A stretch of DNA of 64,000 nucleotides from assembly GCA_964633285.1 (NCBI GenBank), contig CAZWGA010000001.1, forward strand, positions 62,001 to 126,000, given 5' to 3'. This stretch comes from 20CM-2-55-15 sp964633285 (lineage in GTDB: Bacteria > Acidobacteriota > Terriglobia > 20CM-2-55-15). Position 1 is the first letter of the stretch. Each line of letters begins with the position of its first letter. Positions 34,194 through 43,055 of the stretch are shown piece by piece. The translations under genes were made by a program, and so were the position numbers. Under the pieces are notes generated by a model. It saw only the letters and a program-made list of their open reading frames with translations, was not told the origin of the DNA and ran no database searches.

Positions 34194-36298
34194 CGGATGA
34201 ATACTCCTCCCGTCAATATGGACGTATCCAGATTGGAATTCGTCACGATGACATTTCTTGGCCCGAGCGCCGCAGTTGCGTCCACGGTGACTTTCACAAG
34301 AACGAAGTTGTCCTGGAAGACGTAGTTACTCACCGTTACGCCGCCGCCGCTCACGGAAACCGTCGTCCCGGCTGCTGAGCCCAAACCCGTACCGACAATT
34401 CCCATTAATTTGGATGTTCCTCGCGGAAGATCACCGCTGGAAACGTTAAACGCAATTTCCGTTGCGGCCAGCTCGACAATTCCGATTCTCGTCACGCTCA
34501 ATCCCGCAACGGCTGGTGCAACGTAGATGTCGGCGTTGGCCGTCGTTGCTCCGCCGGTCACCGTTACCGTGCTCTGTACGAGCGCGCCGGTTGACGTCAC
34601 CTGAAGAATCTTCGAACTTGAACTTTGTCCTCCGGTCTGCACGAACACGGGTCCGGAAATTGCGGCGGAAGGAACAGTAACGGTCAATGATGTTGACGAT
34701 CCGGCGGATGGTGTTGCGTTTACTGTGCCGTTGGCGCTGGTAAAGACCACGGTGTTGTTCGCGAAAGTCGAATCGAACCCCGAGCCCGCCAGCGTGATCG
34801 CGGAACCACGGTTCTGGCTTGACGGCGAAACGGAAGTCAACACCAGCGGCTGAACCGCGACATTCGACGTCAACGTCAGCGACAGCGTGCTTGCATTCTG
34901 TTTGAAGAATCGCAGACTGCCGCTTGCGCTCTGTCCCGAACTGCCGCTGTAAAGCACGAACTGCGTTGTATAACCGCCGCCGTTGACAATGTGGGGAAAA
35001 TCGAACTCCGCGGTTGACGCTGCCGTCGCTTCATTGGACGGCGGTGTGGTGGTAATCAGAAAATCACCGCGTTCGTTCGTGCGCGTGCGCAATCCGACAA
35101 CGGAAATGCCGGAAGACGTGGTCGTAATTCGAACCAGCCCCGTGAAAGGCAGAGTCAGGTTCGGAAACAACTCATTCAGAAACTTTGCCGTCTGGCCCTG
35201 GCCTGCAACGGTGATGGAGTTCGTGAGTCCCGTTGAAGCTCCACTGGCATTGAACGCTTCGAACGTGACCGTCGCCTGCGAACTCGATCCATTCGCCACG
35301 GCGATTCCGGTTTGAATGGATGACGAACCCTCCGCATAAACGCGGAAAGCCGTTCCGAGATTCGTGGGCACGCCCGCCTGCGTTACAGTGACGCTCCCCG
35401 GCTTGTAGGAAAACACAACGAGCGGTACGGGAGTGCTGCTCCCGGATGAGGGAGCGATGGAAACGGATCCGCTGCTTGTGTTCGCGCCCGCGCCGCTGGT
35501 CGTGAGTTTGAACGATCCTCTTCGCGGGAGCGAATAACTGAAACTGGCGCTGCTTTGTCCGTTCGCAGTGAGTGGGGATGCCGCGCCGGCGCCATTGCGG
35601 AACTGGATGGTTCCCGTCATTGCCGTGTCGGTCGGATTCACAAGAATCACCGAAGTCGTCCATCCGCCCCCGTCGGCAAAATGCGGCAGGAGAACTGAAG
35701 AAGTGCCTGCGGCAACGGACGTGTCGATGACCGGCAGCGTTGTGATCAGGAAATCGCCGCGTTCGTTAGTGAAGCCCTGCAGCGCCACCACCGAAATCGG
35801 TACATTGCTGCTGAACGAAAACGTGCCCTGAATGCCCGTTCCACCGTTGTATGGAGCCTGGTCCAGAAACTCTGCTACCTGGCCTCCAGCGGGGATCGTA
35901 CGCGACCCCGACCCGAAATCGGTTCCATCGAATTTCGTAAACGAAAACGTCACGGTTGCCGCCGTGGAATTGGGGTTGGCGATCGCCAGGCCGATATCCA
36001 GCCCGCCGTTGACTTCCGCATAAATGCGGCCCGTGCGCAACAGCGGCGAGGCAGGAACACCCGCTTCCGCGACAAGCACATTGTTCGTTCGAAAACCGAA
36101 AATGGCGACCCCCGAAGGAGTGGTGGACCCGCTGTCGGCGACAATCCTCGCATATCCCACATTCAAATCGCCCGCGCCATCCGTAGACAGGGAATTCGCG
36201 CTGCGATCGGTGAGGGAATAGGAGCGAGTTGCCGCCTGGCTCCACGCCAGCCTGGGTAATGCCAGGACAAGCATGAAAAACGCAATTCTTACTTTCAT
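34190..36298 (-). CDS. Exported repeat protein with IPT/TIG domain
   Basis: A 702-residue secreted protein with a signal peptide (cleavage near WSQ, residue 20). It holds an internal duplication with a period of about 230 residues: RIYAEVNGGL at 91 matches RVYAEGSSSI at 319, NERGDFLITT at 178 recurs exactly at 408, and GGGWTTSVIL at 210 matches GGGYTTQFVL at 440. An IPT/TIG beta-sandwich follows at about 485-575 (VSPSSQNRGSAITLAGSGFD), and a further beta-rich part ends the protein. It is very rich in Ser, Thr, Gly and Ala. It is the first gene of the operon with matrixin and GDP-fucose genes and may be a surface or matrix protein. Confidence 0.8.
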   Translation of the reverse strand: MKVRIAFFMLVLALPRLAWSQAATRSYSLTDRSANSLSTDGAGDLNVGYARIVADSGSTTPSGVAIFGFRTNNVLVAEAGVPASPLLRTGRIYAEVNGGLDIGLAIANPNSTAATVTFSFTKFDGTDFGSGSRTIPAGGQVAEFLDQAPYNGGTGIQGTFSFSSNVPISVVALQGFTNERGDFLITTLPVIDTSVAAGTSSVLLPHFADGGGWTTSVILVNPTDTAMTGTIQFRNGAGAASPLTANGQSSASFSYSLPRRGSFKLTTSGAGANTSSGSVSIAPSSGSSTPVPLVVFSYKPGSVTVTQAGVPTNLGTAFRVYAEGSSSIQTGIAVANGSSSQATVTFEAFNASGASTGLTNSITVAGQGQTAKFLNELFPNLTLPFTGLVRITTTSSGISVVGLRTRTNERGDFLITTTPPSNEATAASTAEFDFPHIVNGGGYTTQFVLYSGSSGQSASGSLRFFKQNASTLSLTLTSNVAVQPLVLTSVSPSSQNRGSAITLAGSGFDSTFANNTVVFTSANGTVNATPSAGSSTSLTVTVPSAAISGPVFVQTGGQSSSSKILQVTSTGALVQSTVTVTGGATTANADIYVAPAVAGLSVTRIGIVELAATEIAFNVSSGDLPRGTSKLMGIVGTGLGSAAGTTVSVSGGGVTVSNYVFQDNFVLVKVTVDATAALGPRNVIVTNSNLDTSILTGGVFIR

Positions 36299-36522
36299 GA
36301 ATTACTCCGGCGAAAAAATCGCGCTACATCGTACCCAGAAGGCGTCCAGCCCGCAAGGGCAGTGATTATCAGGCTGGTTGGAATCGGGAATTCATTGGCA
36401 GTCGGGCCGTACAGGCGCCAAGATTCCCAACGTCAGTTGCCTTCCGGCTACGTATCGGCAGGAATCCGGCGAATGTGTATACGCGTCTGCCGGCCGGGCG
36501 GACTCTATGTCTTTCCTAATTG

Positions 36523-38121
36523 TTATTTAGGCGCCATGACAATCCACGTTACGGTGTCATTTGCTTTGATTCCTGTGATTGTGAAGGAGTTTTGTGTAAC
36601 GGAAGTCGCTCTGGTGGCGATACTGTTCGTTTGGTCCTGGATGATGACGTGGGGGACTTGTGAAAACGTCGTTGCGAATCTGACGATGCAGTCATCATTT
36701 TCACCGTGGATTTGACCTGAGAAATCTGTGGACCCGGTCTCAACGACGGCCTTATCACCACAGCTCGAGGCATCAGGAGTCGGAGTCAACTGCGGGTCTT
36801 TCTTACCGCCATAATGCACGAACTGGCCTCGAAGCGGATCGAGTACGGTTGCGGCCGCGGTGCCGCCAATCTCAGTAGGCGAAACGGGAACGGTGTTCGT
36901 GATAAACGCGCCGCCCAGAACCGTCAATTGCGCAGCGTTTGCGTCACTGATCTTGAAATTTGTTGTATTGCCTTCCATATGAGGGAAAAGGAAGTCATAG
37001 CCGCCGGAGCTTTGCGGATTCGGATCTATATAGACTCCCACGTCGCACGATTCGATTGTAGGTTTCACGAAAACGTTGCTGGAAATGGCTCCGTTCCAGC
37101 CTGCCGAGCTGATGCTGATTCCCACACGGCCCGCGCGCGGACCGTCACAAATCGCTTCAAGGTTGTCAAACTCATTCGACGTAACAAATGAACCGGTTCC
37201 ATTCACAGCTATCGCCAGCGGCGTTTTGGCTATTGGAATATTGAACGCGAATCGGCATAAGGTAATCGGACTGGAGCCGGAAGTGGAAATCAGCTTGATT
37301 CCCGATGCGAAACCGTTCGCCGCGATTTCCATCGTTGACCTGGTGCATGCTTCGATTTGCACTCCCGTCGAGGGCTCCGACAAGAGGGTGCCACTTTTCA
37401 CCAGACTCATTCCCCGGATGACGTTTGCCTGCGACCGGTAAATGCGAATCGCTGTGCCTGAACCGGTGTATTTCAGTACTGCGTTTCCGCCGCAGAAGTC
37501 ATAGACGGCACCCCCGTTGAGGTCAAGTTGCGATGCGAAGTAATAAGTATGGCCACATGGCCATGCGACGGAATGTCTGGTGTTGATGGCGGCTTGCATT
37601 GAGGAGGTATTGTCGGTCGTTGGATCGTCTGCGGTGATCCCCCACCATTGGGGATACACCCAGCCGCTGAACTCGCGTCCCAATGTGGCTATGCCGGAGC
37701 CTGTGAATAACTGTTGAGTAGGTAACGCGATCGGTTCTGATCTTGAAGTGAATGTCAGTCCGGAGTTAATCGACAGGCGGGCTCCTCCACTGAAATCCAG
37801 CTTGACGTTCGAGGGTACGGTGGCATCAGCCGAGAAAACATAAGTCGTGGCGCCCAGCAAGACCGTCACCGATTTTGTGACTTCCTTAAAAGGATCGGAC
37901 GCGATGGCCTCCGATTCCCTGAAGCCTCTGGCGTCCGCGATTCCGCCGGAGGGGGGCAAAGCCGCAATGCAGGCAACGATTTTCGCTCCCGCATCCGTTC
38001 CCGCAAATTCGTCGCAACGCCCCACCATGTCGTTCTGTTGAGCTTGAGTTCGTATGGGAGATAGCAACTCGGTAAGGGTGATCAGTACGGCCAGAGTTCG
38101 TCCCCAATGTGCTTTTTTCAT
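36523..38121 (-). CDS. Exported right-handed beta-helix (pectate-lyase-like) protein
   Basis: A 532-residue protein with a signal peptide (MKKAHWGRTL start, cleavage near TQA-Q). The start of the mature part (NDMVGRCDEFAGTDAGAKIVACIAALPPSGGIADARGF) and the middle (GISISSAGWNGAISSNVFVKPTIESCDVGVYI) have the pattern of pectate-lyase-3-like beta-helices. Such proteins bind or cleave polysaccharides, and phage-tail-spike-like folds are similar. No catalytic residues can be assigned. ATG 38121 is preferred over the frame from 38163 because it gives a clean signal peptide. It stands divergent from the main polysaccharide operon; 224 bases without a gene separate it from the TIG gene. Confidence 0.72.
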   Translation of the reverse strand: MKKAHWGRTLAVLITLTELLSPIRTQAQQNDMVGRCDEFAGTDAGAKIVACIAALPPSGGIADARGFRESEAIASDPFKEVTKSVTVLLGATTYVFSADATVPSNVKLDFSGGARLSINSGLTFTSRSEPIALPTQQLFTGSGIATLGREFSGWVYPQWWGITADDPTTDNTSSMQAAINTRHSVAWPCGHTYYFASQLDLNGGAVYDFCGGNAVLKYTGSGTAIRIYRSQANVIRGMSLVKSGTLLSEPSTGVQIEACTRSTMEIAANGFASGIKLISTSGSSPITLCRFAFNIPIAKTPLAIAVNGTGSFVTSNEFDNLEAICDGPRAGRVGISISSAGWNGAISSNVFVKPTIESCDVGVYIDPNPQSSGGYDFLFPHMEGNTTNFKISDANAAQLTVLGGAFITNTVPVSPTEIGGTAAATVLDPLRGQFVHYGGKKDPQLTPTPDASSCGDKAVVETGSTDFSGQIHGENDDCIVRFATTFSQVPHVIIQDQTNSIATRATSVTQNSFTITGIKANDTVTWIVMAPK

Positions 38122-38451
38122 TTTCAGCAAACCTCTCGGTCCTGATTTCAACAGACCTTCCACGAATTCTACCCCCCTGAGACGTGCCTAAACGAAACGT
38201 AATCCGATGATGTTGCGAGCATTTATGGCCATCGGAAGGGAGTTTCTTCATTGACACCATATCGGCTCCCTTCGTAATCTTCTTGGGTTCTCTTGTCTGC
38301 AAACAGCCAGTTGTGCGAAATGACGTAATTCTCTCCTTTTTTCTTTGTCGCATTCCGATTGTGGAGCATTATTTCGTGCAGTGGATTCTAATAACTCGCT
38401 GATTTATCAGCGAAATACGCAGTTTCGTCTTGTGAGTATGAGGGCATTCGT
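38122..38451. other. 330-base divergent regulatory region without a gene
   Basis: No convincing gene lies here. The region separates the beta-helix gene (reverse) from the long plus-strand polysaccharide operon, so promoters for both should lie in it. A TTGACA at 38251 is followed 18 bases later by TAATCT, a weak plus-strand promoter candidate. The plus-strand operon starts at GTG 38452 with GAGGG 7 bases upstream. An inverted repeat is listed separately. Confidence 0.45.
38396..38413. promoter_or_regulatory. 8-bp inverted repeat before the polysaccharide operon
   Basis: TCGCTGAT (38396-38403) and ATCAGCGA (38406-38413) are exact inverted repeats around TT, 38 bases before the GTG of the first operon gene. 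It could be an operator or a hairpin in the leader that pauses RNA polymerase, possibly for the NusG-like factor. The role is inferred from place only. Confidence 0.4.
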
Positions 38452-39432
38452 GTGAAAACTTTTGATCAGTTCAAGATCGGCTTTGATACGAGAGACCGTC
38501 AAACGGTCCAGCGTTATTGGGACGAGATCTTTTCAACACAGAAATGGACGGAAGGTAAGTTCACCAGGCTGTTTGAAGAAAAGTGGTCGGAATGGAACGG
38601 GGCTCCTGGAGTTGCGATGTCCAGTTGGGCCGGTGGTGCATTGACCGCCCTCGAATTCTTCAACCTTCGTGGAAAGAAAGTTTTGTGTCCTACGAATACG
38701 TTCATGGCCACACCATTTTCAGTTCTAAAAGTGGGTGGGGAGGTCGTTTTCGGCGACTGCAACAAAGAAGATTTGTGCCTCAGTTTGGACTCCGTAAGAA
38801 GGGCGGTTGAGGATCAAGGCGTGGCGGCGGTCTGGCTGGTTCATATCGGCGGCCACATCGCGTTCGATACTCCGAAGATCGCCGATTTCTGCCGGCAAAA
38901 AGGAGTGATCCTCCTGGAGGATTGCGCCCACGCGCATGGCGCGAAATGGCAGGGACGAAAAGCAGGAACCTGGGGTGACTGCGGCGTGTACTCGTTCTAC
39001 GCCACGAAATCCATTTCGACCGGCGAGGGTGGAATGCTGGTATCCAACAATCCTGCCCTGATTGAGTACGCTCAGCGATACAGGAACTACGGGAAGATGG
39101 ATTACAAAGTCGAAGGGCTGAACTATCGGATGTCGGAATTCACTGCCGCCCTCGGTGTTGTTCAGATTGACCGGATGGAAGAAATTACAGCCTGGAAAAA
39201 CATGATTGCCCGGGAATACCTGGATCCGAAATACAAACGCAGAGTCATTCTTCCGGACGGCATGACTTCAGGTTTCTACAAGTACATTGTCTTTGAACCC
39301 ATTGAAAAATCCACGGGCAAGGTTTACGACACCCTGTGTCATTCGATTCTCGGCGCCCCCGGATCGTTCCCCAACTCGGAATGGGTCGCGCAAAATCACT
39401 GGTGTGTTCCTTTGTATTACAACCCGTCATAA
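38452..39432 (+). CDS. DegT/DnrJ/EryC1/StrS family sugar aminotransferase
   Basis: A 326-residue PLP enzyme that transaminates keto groups of nucleotide sugars. Asp157 in LLEDCAHAHGA and Lys186 in SFYATKSISTGEGG are the cofactor residues. The start is GTG at 38452. It is somewhat short at the C-terminus compared with many family members (about 370). It is the first gene of the plus-strand operon and could act on a 4-keto sugar made by a nearby epimerase/dehydratase. Confidence 0.85.
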   Translation: MKTFDQFKIGFDTRDRQTVQRYWDEIFSTQKWTEGKFTRLFEEKWSEWNGAPGVAMSSWAGGALTALEFFNLRGKKVLCPTNTFMATPFSVLKVGGEVVFGDCNKEDLCLSLDSVRRAVEDQGVAAVWLVHIGGHIAFDTPKIADFCRQKGVILLEDCAHAHGAKWQGRKAGTWGDCGVYSFYATKSISTGEGGMLVSNNPALIEYAQRYRNYGKMDYKVEGLNYRMSEFTAALGVVQIDRMEEITAWKNMIAREYLDPKYKRRVILPDGMTSGFYKYIVFEPIEKSTGKVYDTLCHSILGAPGSFPNSEWVAQNHWCVPLYYNPS

Positions 39433-39471
39433 GTTTTCATTCCAGCTAACTAAAAAGGAGATTTCGATATC

Positions 39472-40452
39472 ATGAAAGCCCTCGTAACAGGAGGTTCCGG
39501 CTTTATCGGATCACACGTCGTCGACAAACTTCGCGACCGAGGTGTTCAAGTCCGAGTGTTCGACATGGTCATGCCGACATTCCGCACCGATATTGAGTTC
39601 TATCAAGGCAGTTTGCTCAGCCTGGAGCATCTGAGGATGGCGTTGAGCGGCATCGATATCATTTATCATCTCGCCGCCGTAGCAGACGTTAAGGATGTTT
39701 TTGAAGATCCACACTATGCCGAAAGCATCAATGTGCGGGGAACAATCAATGTTCTTGAAGCTGCTCGAAAAGCCAAGATTCAGCGGTTGGTCTACGGAAG
39801 CACAACCTGGGTCTACAGCGAATGTACGGAAGAACTGGTGAACGAGACCACAGCGCTTCGACCGCCGTCTCATCTCTACACGGCAACAAAGGTGGCTTCG
39901 GAATACTACTGTCTTTCTTACAGCAAACTCTATTCGCTGCCGGTGACGATTCTTCGCTACGGCATTCCATACGGTCCCCGGGCTCGAGACGGCGCCGTGG
40001 TTCCCATTTTTATTCGAAAAGCGCTAAACGGTGAACCTCTCACGATTGCCGGCGATGGCTCGCAGTTTCGCAAGTTCGTCTATGTGGAAGATCTTGCGGA
40101 AGGCAACGTTCTGGCACTGAAACAAATCGCCGCGAACAAGACTTATAACCTCGACGGAAGTGAAAAAGTCACGATTCGGCAAATTGCGGAGACCATCAAA
40201 GAGATCGTCGGAAACGTCGAGATTCAATATGTGGTCGGGCGGCCGGGTGATTTTTCAGGTAAGGAGATATCGAGCGATTTGGCGCGGCGAGAGTTGGAGT
40301 GGCAGCCCAAAGTGAGTTTCAAAGACGGCGTACGAAAATATCTGAAGTGGTACAAAGATCGCGAAGATCGGAGAACTGCGGAATGGGAGCAACTGGATCA
40401 GAATCTGCGCGGCAATCGCGAGACGGACGGTAAAGCCCGGTCGGCCGGTTAA
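39472..40452 (+). CDS. NAD-dependent nucleotide-sugar epimerase/dehydratase
   Basis: A 326-residue extended SDR. The NAD site is TGGSGFIGSHVVD at the N-terminus. The active-site region reads GSTTWVYSE and LYTATKVASEYY, with Tyr-Lys in YTATK. A strong AAAAAGGAGA ribosome site precedes the ATG, in a 39-base gap after the aminotransferase. It resembles UDP-glucose 4-epimerase relatives, but the substrate cannot be set. It may supply the keto sugar for the aminotransferase. Confidence 0.85.
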   Translation: MKALVTGGSGFIGSHVVDKLRDRGVQVRVFDMVMPTFRTDIEFYQGSLLSLEHLRMALSGIDIIYHLAAVADVKDVFEDPHYAESINVRGTINVLEAARKAKIQRLVYGSTTWVYSECTEELVNETTALRPPSHLYTATKVASEYYCLSYSKLYSLPVTILRYGIPYGPRARDGAVVPIFIRKALNGEPLTIAGDGSQFRKFVYVEDLAEGNVLALKQIAANKTYNLDGSEKVTIRQIAETIKEIVGNVEIQYVVGRPGDFSGKEISSDLARRELEWQPKVSFKDGVRKYLKWYKDREDRRTAEWEQLDQNLRGNRETDGKARSAG

Positions 40453-40470
40453 GTCCCGTTTCCGCGATTA

Positions 40471-41190
40471 ATGAGAGTCACCATCCACCAACCGGAGCAT
40501 TGGCCATGGTTGGGGTTTTTTGACAAGGCTCAGCGGGCGGACGTTCTGGTCATTCTGGACAACGTCCCATTTCGCAAGAACTACTTTCAGAATCGAAATC
40601 GAATTCGTTCGGCCGCCGGCGCTCAGTGGCTCACCGTCCCAGTCCTCATCAGCGGTCACACGGGGCAGTTGATCAACGAGGTTGTCATCAACAATGCCGG
40701 GGAGCCGCATTGGCGGAAGAAACACTTCGTTGCACTACGACAAAACTACGGTCGGGCGGAGTTCTGGAGAAGCCACGAGGACTTTATAGCGCAGCTCTAT
40801 GAGCGTGAGTGGGCGCTCTTATCCGAACTGAACGTTCACATCGTTTCCTATCTCTTGAAGTGCCTGAGCATCGAGACGGCTGTTGTCAGATCTTCGGAAC
40901 TCGCGGTCAGCGGGACCAAATCCGAATTGCTGCTGGATGTATGCAAAAAGCTGGACGCGACGGAATATCTGTCGGGGATTTCCGGGCAGGAATACTTGAA
41001 TCTGAAAGCGTTTGAAAATGCCGGTGTCGGAATCCAGTTTCAGGAGTTTCATCATCCCATCTATAAGCAATGCTATTCGCCCTTCGTTCCGTGCTTGTCT
41101 GTTCTTGACCTGCTTCTGAACCACGGTCCTGCATCGGGCGACATCATTAATGGAATCGGTGTTGAAACCATCGACGAGGTGTTCAAATGA
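40471..41190 (+). CDS. WbqC-like family protein
   Basis: A 239-residue protein that begins with the family signature IHQPEHWPWLGFFDKAQRADVLVILDNVPFRKNYFQNRN-like block (seen as HQPEHWPWLGFF and FRKNYFQNRNRI) and contains YLSGISGQEYL and LSVLDLLLNHG. WbqC-like proteins occur in O-antigen and capsule clusters. I recall no settled biochemical role; they are thought to be acyl or glycyl transfer enzymes of sugar nucleotides. The end overlaps the NeuB-like gene by 4 bases, suggesting a step on the same sugar. Confidence 0.82.
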   Translation: MRVTIHQPEHWPWLGFFDKAQRADVLVILDNVPFRKNYFQNRNRIRSAAGAQWLTVPVLISGHTGQLINEVVINNAGEPHWRKKHFVALRQNYGRAEFWRSHEDFIAQLYEREWALLSELNVHIVSYLLKCLSIETAVVRSSELAVSGTKSELLLDVCKKLDATEYLSGISGQEYLNLKAFENAGVGIQFQEFHHPIYKQCYSPFVPCLSVLDLLLNHGPASGDIINGIGVETIDEVFK

Positions 41191-42068
41191 CGGCTGAACA
41201 CGTGGTGGTCATCGCCGAAGTCGGCGAATGCTGGAATGGCGACTTTTCATCGGCCGAAAGGTTGATAGATGTGGCCGCTTCAGCCGGTTGCGATTATGTG
41301 AAGTTTCAGACACTCGACAGGGAAGGTATAGCTGAAGACGATCCGGAGCGTGAATGGTTCCTGAAGATCGCTCTGGACGAACCGCAACTCCAGCGTCTGC
41401 GCCGGCGCGCCGCTGATGCAGGCATTCAGTTTCTGGCGACGCCGGAAAAGGCGCACAACGCGGATATCTTGAAAGCCATCGGTTGTGATGAAATCAAAAT
41501 CGCTTCGTCCTGCCTCATCGATCGCGAATTGATCGAACGCGCGACCCTGTTCTCAACGGTCTTTTTATCGACAGGGCTCGCCACGCTTGATGAAGTGGAT
41601 GCGGCTGTGGCAGGGCTTTCCCGCGTTGCCAATCTGTTTTTGCTGCATTGCATTGCGGAGTACCCGACAGGTCCTCTGTTGGAAGAACGCGGATTGGTTG
41701 CCCTGGATGACGAGGAAGTTCACATTTCTATGATGCGCGTTCTGGCCGAACGCTACCCGCATGCCAGGGTGGGATATTCGGATCACACCTCCGGTCTCAC
41801 AGCGCCCCTGGTCGCGGTTGCCGCCGGCGCAAAAGTGATCGAGAAGCACATCACTCTTGACCGCCGCACTCCCGTACAGAATTTCAAAAACGGCGGAGCT
41901 TATATGGGCACGGATCATGTGCTTTCCCTGGAACCGGATGAGCTTAAAGAAATGGTCCGTTCGATCCGCAAAGTCGAGAGAATGCTCGGCAACAAAGTCT
42001 GGGAACGATCGGCGGGCGAAAAAAAATTGCGCACCTTCCTGCGCGAACGTTTTCATCAGGCAAGCTGA
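41187..42068 (+). CDS. NeuB-like nonulosonate synthase, lacking the SAF domain
   Basis: A 293-residue TIM-barrel enzyme of the N-acetylneuraminate synthase family, which joins phosphoenolpyruvate to an amino-hexose to give a nine-carbon acid. Seen: VIAEVGECWNGD, GCDYVKFQTLD, FLATPEKA, EIKIASS, LSTGLATLDEV, LHCIAEYPT, VGYSDHTSG and VIEKHITLDR. Usual members have about 340-350 residues with a C-terminal SAF (antifreeze-like) domain that caps the partner active site; that part is missing here. It lies between WbqC and a PseG-like hydrolase. The product is likely a sialic-, legionaminic- or pseudaminic-like acid. Confidence 0.85.
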   Translation: MTAEHVVVIAEVGECWNGDFSSAERLIDVAASAGCDYVKFQTLDREGIAEDDPEREWFLKIALDEPQLQRLRRRAADAGIQFLATPEKAHNADILKAIGCDEIKIASSCLIDRELIERATLFSTVFLSTGLATLDEVDAAVAGLSRVANLFLLHCIAEYPTGPLLEERGLVALDDEEVHISMMRVLAERYPHARVGYSDHTSGLTAPLVAVAAGAKVIEKHITLDRRTPVQNFKNGGAYMGTDHVLSLEPDELKEMVRSIRKVERMLGNKVWERSAGEKKLRTFLRERFHQAS

Positions 42069-42074
42069 TTTTAC

Positions 42075-43055
42075 ATGCGAACGATTCTTCTTTTTGCCGA
42101 GGCAGATTCAGAAATCGGATTTGGCCACCTCGGCGAGATTCGCGCCATCAGCCGGGCGCTGACCGCGCGAGACGATATTCGGACGCGCGTTTTCGCCGTT
42201 GGAACTCCGTGCGACACCGGCAGCGATATGGCTTGCGACTGGCTTACGGATTCCACGGGCGTCATCCAGGTCATGAACTCGATCGAAGCTGACGCCACAG
42301 TGTGGAGCTTTCGGCGGCCACTGGCTCCGGGTGTATGGGAGGCCCTCGAGACTTCGTGCGCATTCAAGGTGTGGCTGGCGGACATGCCCGAACGGATTCC
42401 CCATGTGGATTTGTTCATCATGCCCACTCTGGTGAAGGAATGGCAGCGGCATCCGCATGAAGCAAAGAGTGCCTTGCTGGGTCCCAGCTATATGACGCTC
42501 GATCCGGTTTTTGAAGCCGAGCCTGAGCCAATCCATGGCCGTACCCGCGATGTGTTACTCAGTCTGGGAGGAGCGGACCGATCGCACGCAACGCTTCGCG
42601 TCCTTCGTGCGTTGGAGGGACTCTCCGCAACAGTGGTCATCGGTCCGGGTTTCAATCACGATCAGGAAGTCAGGCGGCTTGCGAGTGCATTAAGAATCAA
42701 TGTGGAGGAAAAGCCTTCGGGGTTGAGGCCGCTTCTGATCTGCCATCGAATTGTGATTTCGGCCGGCGGAAACACGCTCTGTGAAGCCGCGGCTTCCGGC
42801 ACTCCGGCACTTGTCGCATGGGAAGATCCTCACGAACGCGCCGCCGGCACCGCTCTTGAAGAAGCAGGCGGGGCCCTTGTTCTCGGGCAAGGGATCGCTT
42901 TGCAGCCTGATAAAGTCAGAGAGGAAATCGATCGCGCGCTCCGGACGCCGGGCCTGTTGGATTCCATGGCTCGTGCTGGGCGAAGATTGATCGACGGCAA
43001 GGGAGCGCATCGAGTTGTCGATGCCATTCGTGAACGAATGATGGCGGCCGTTTGA
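42075..43055 (+). CDS. PseG-like UDP-sugar hydrolase / GT-B fold protein
   Basis: A 326-residue GT-B fold protein. The N-terminus (EADSEIGFGHLGEIRAIS) resembles the GxGHxxR start of PseG, and the C-terminal half has DVLLSLGGADRSHAT, VISAGGNTLCEAAASGTPAL, as in PseG and MurG relatives. PseG removes UDP from the altrose intermediate before the NeuB-type condensation. Located 6 bases after the NeuB-like gene, it would fit that role. It could instead be a glycosyltransferase. Confidence 0.75.
   Translation: MRTILLFAEADSEIGFGHLGEIRAISRALTARDDIRTRVFAVGTPCDTGSDMACDWLTDSTGVIQVMNSIEADATVWSFRRPLAPGVWEALETSCAFKVWLADMPERIPHVDLFIMPTLVKEWQRHPHEAKSALLGPSYMTLDPVFEAEPEPIHGRTRDVLLSLGGADRSHATLRVLRALEGLSATVVIGPGFNHDQEVRRLASALRINVEEKPSGLRPLLICHRIVISAGGNTLCEAAASGTPALVAWEDPHERAAGTALEEAGGALVLGQGIALQPDKVREEIDRALRTPGLLDSMARAGRRLIDGKGAHRVVDAIRERMMAAV

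Noticed and set aside
36362..36715. Small plus-strand gene between the TIG and beta-helix genes
   Set aside because: Most of it is antisense to the beta-helix gene end; no ribosome site or recognisable domain.
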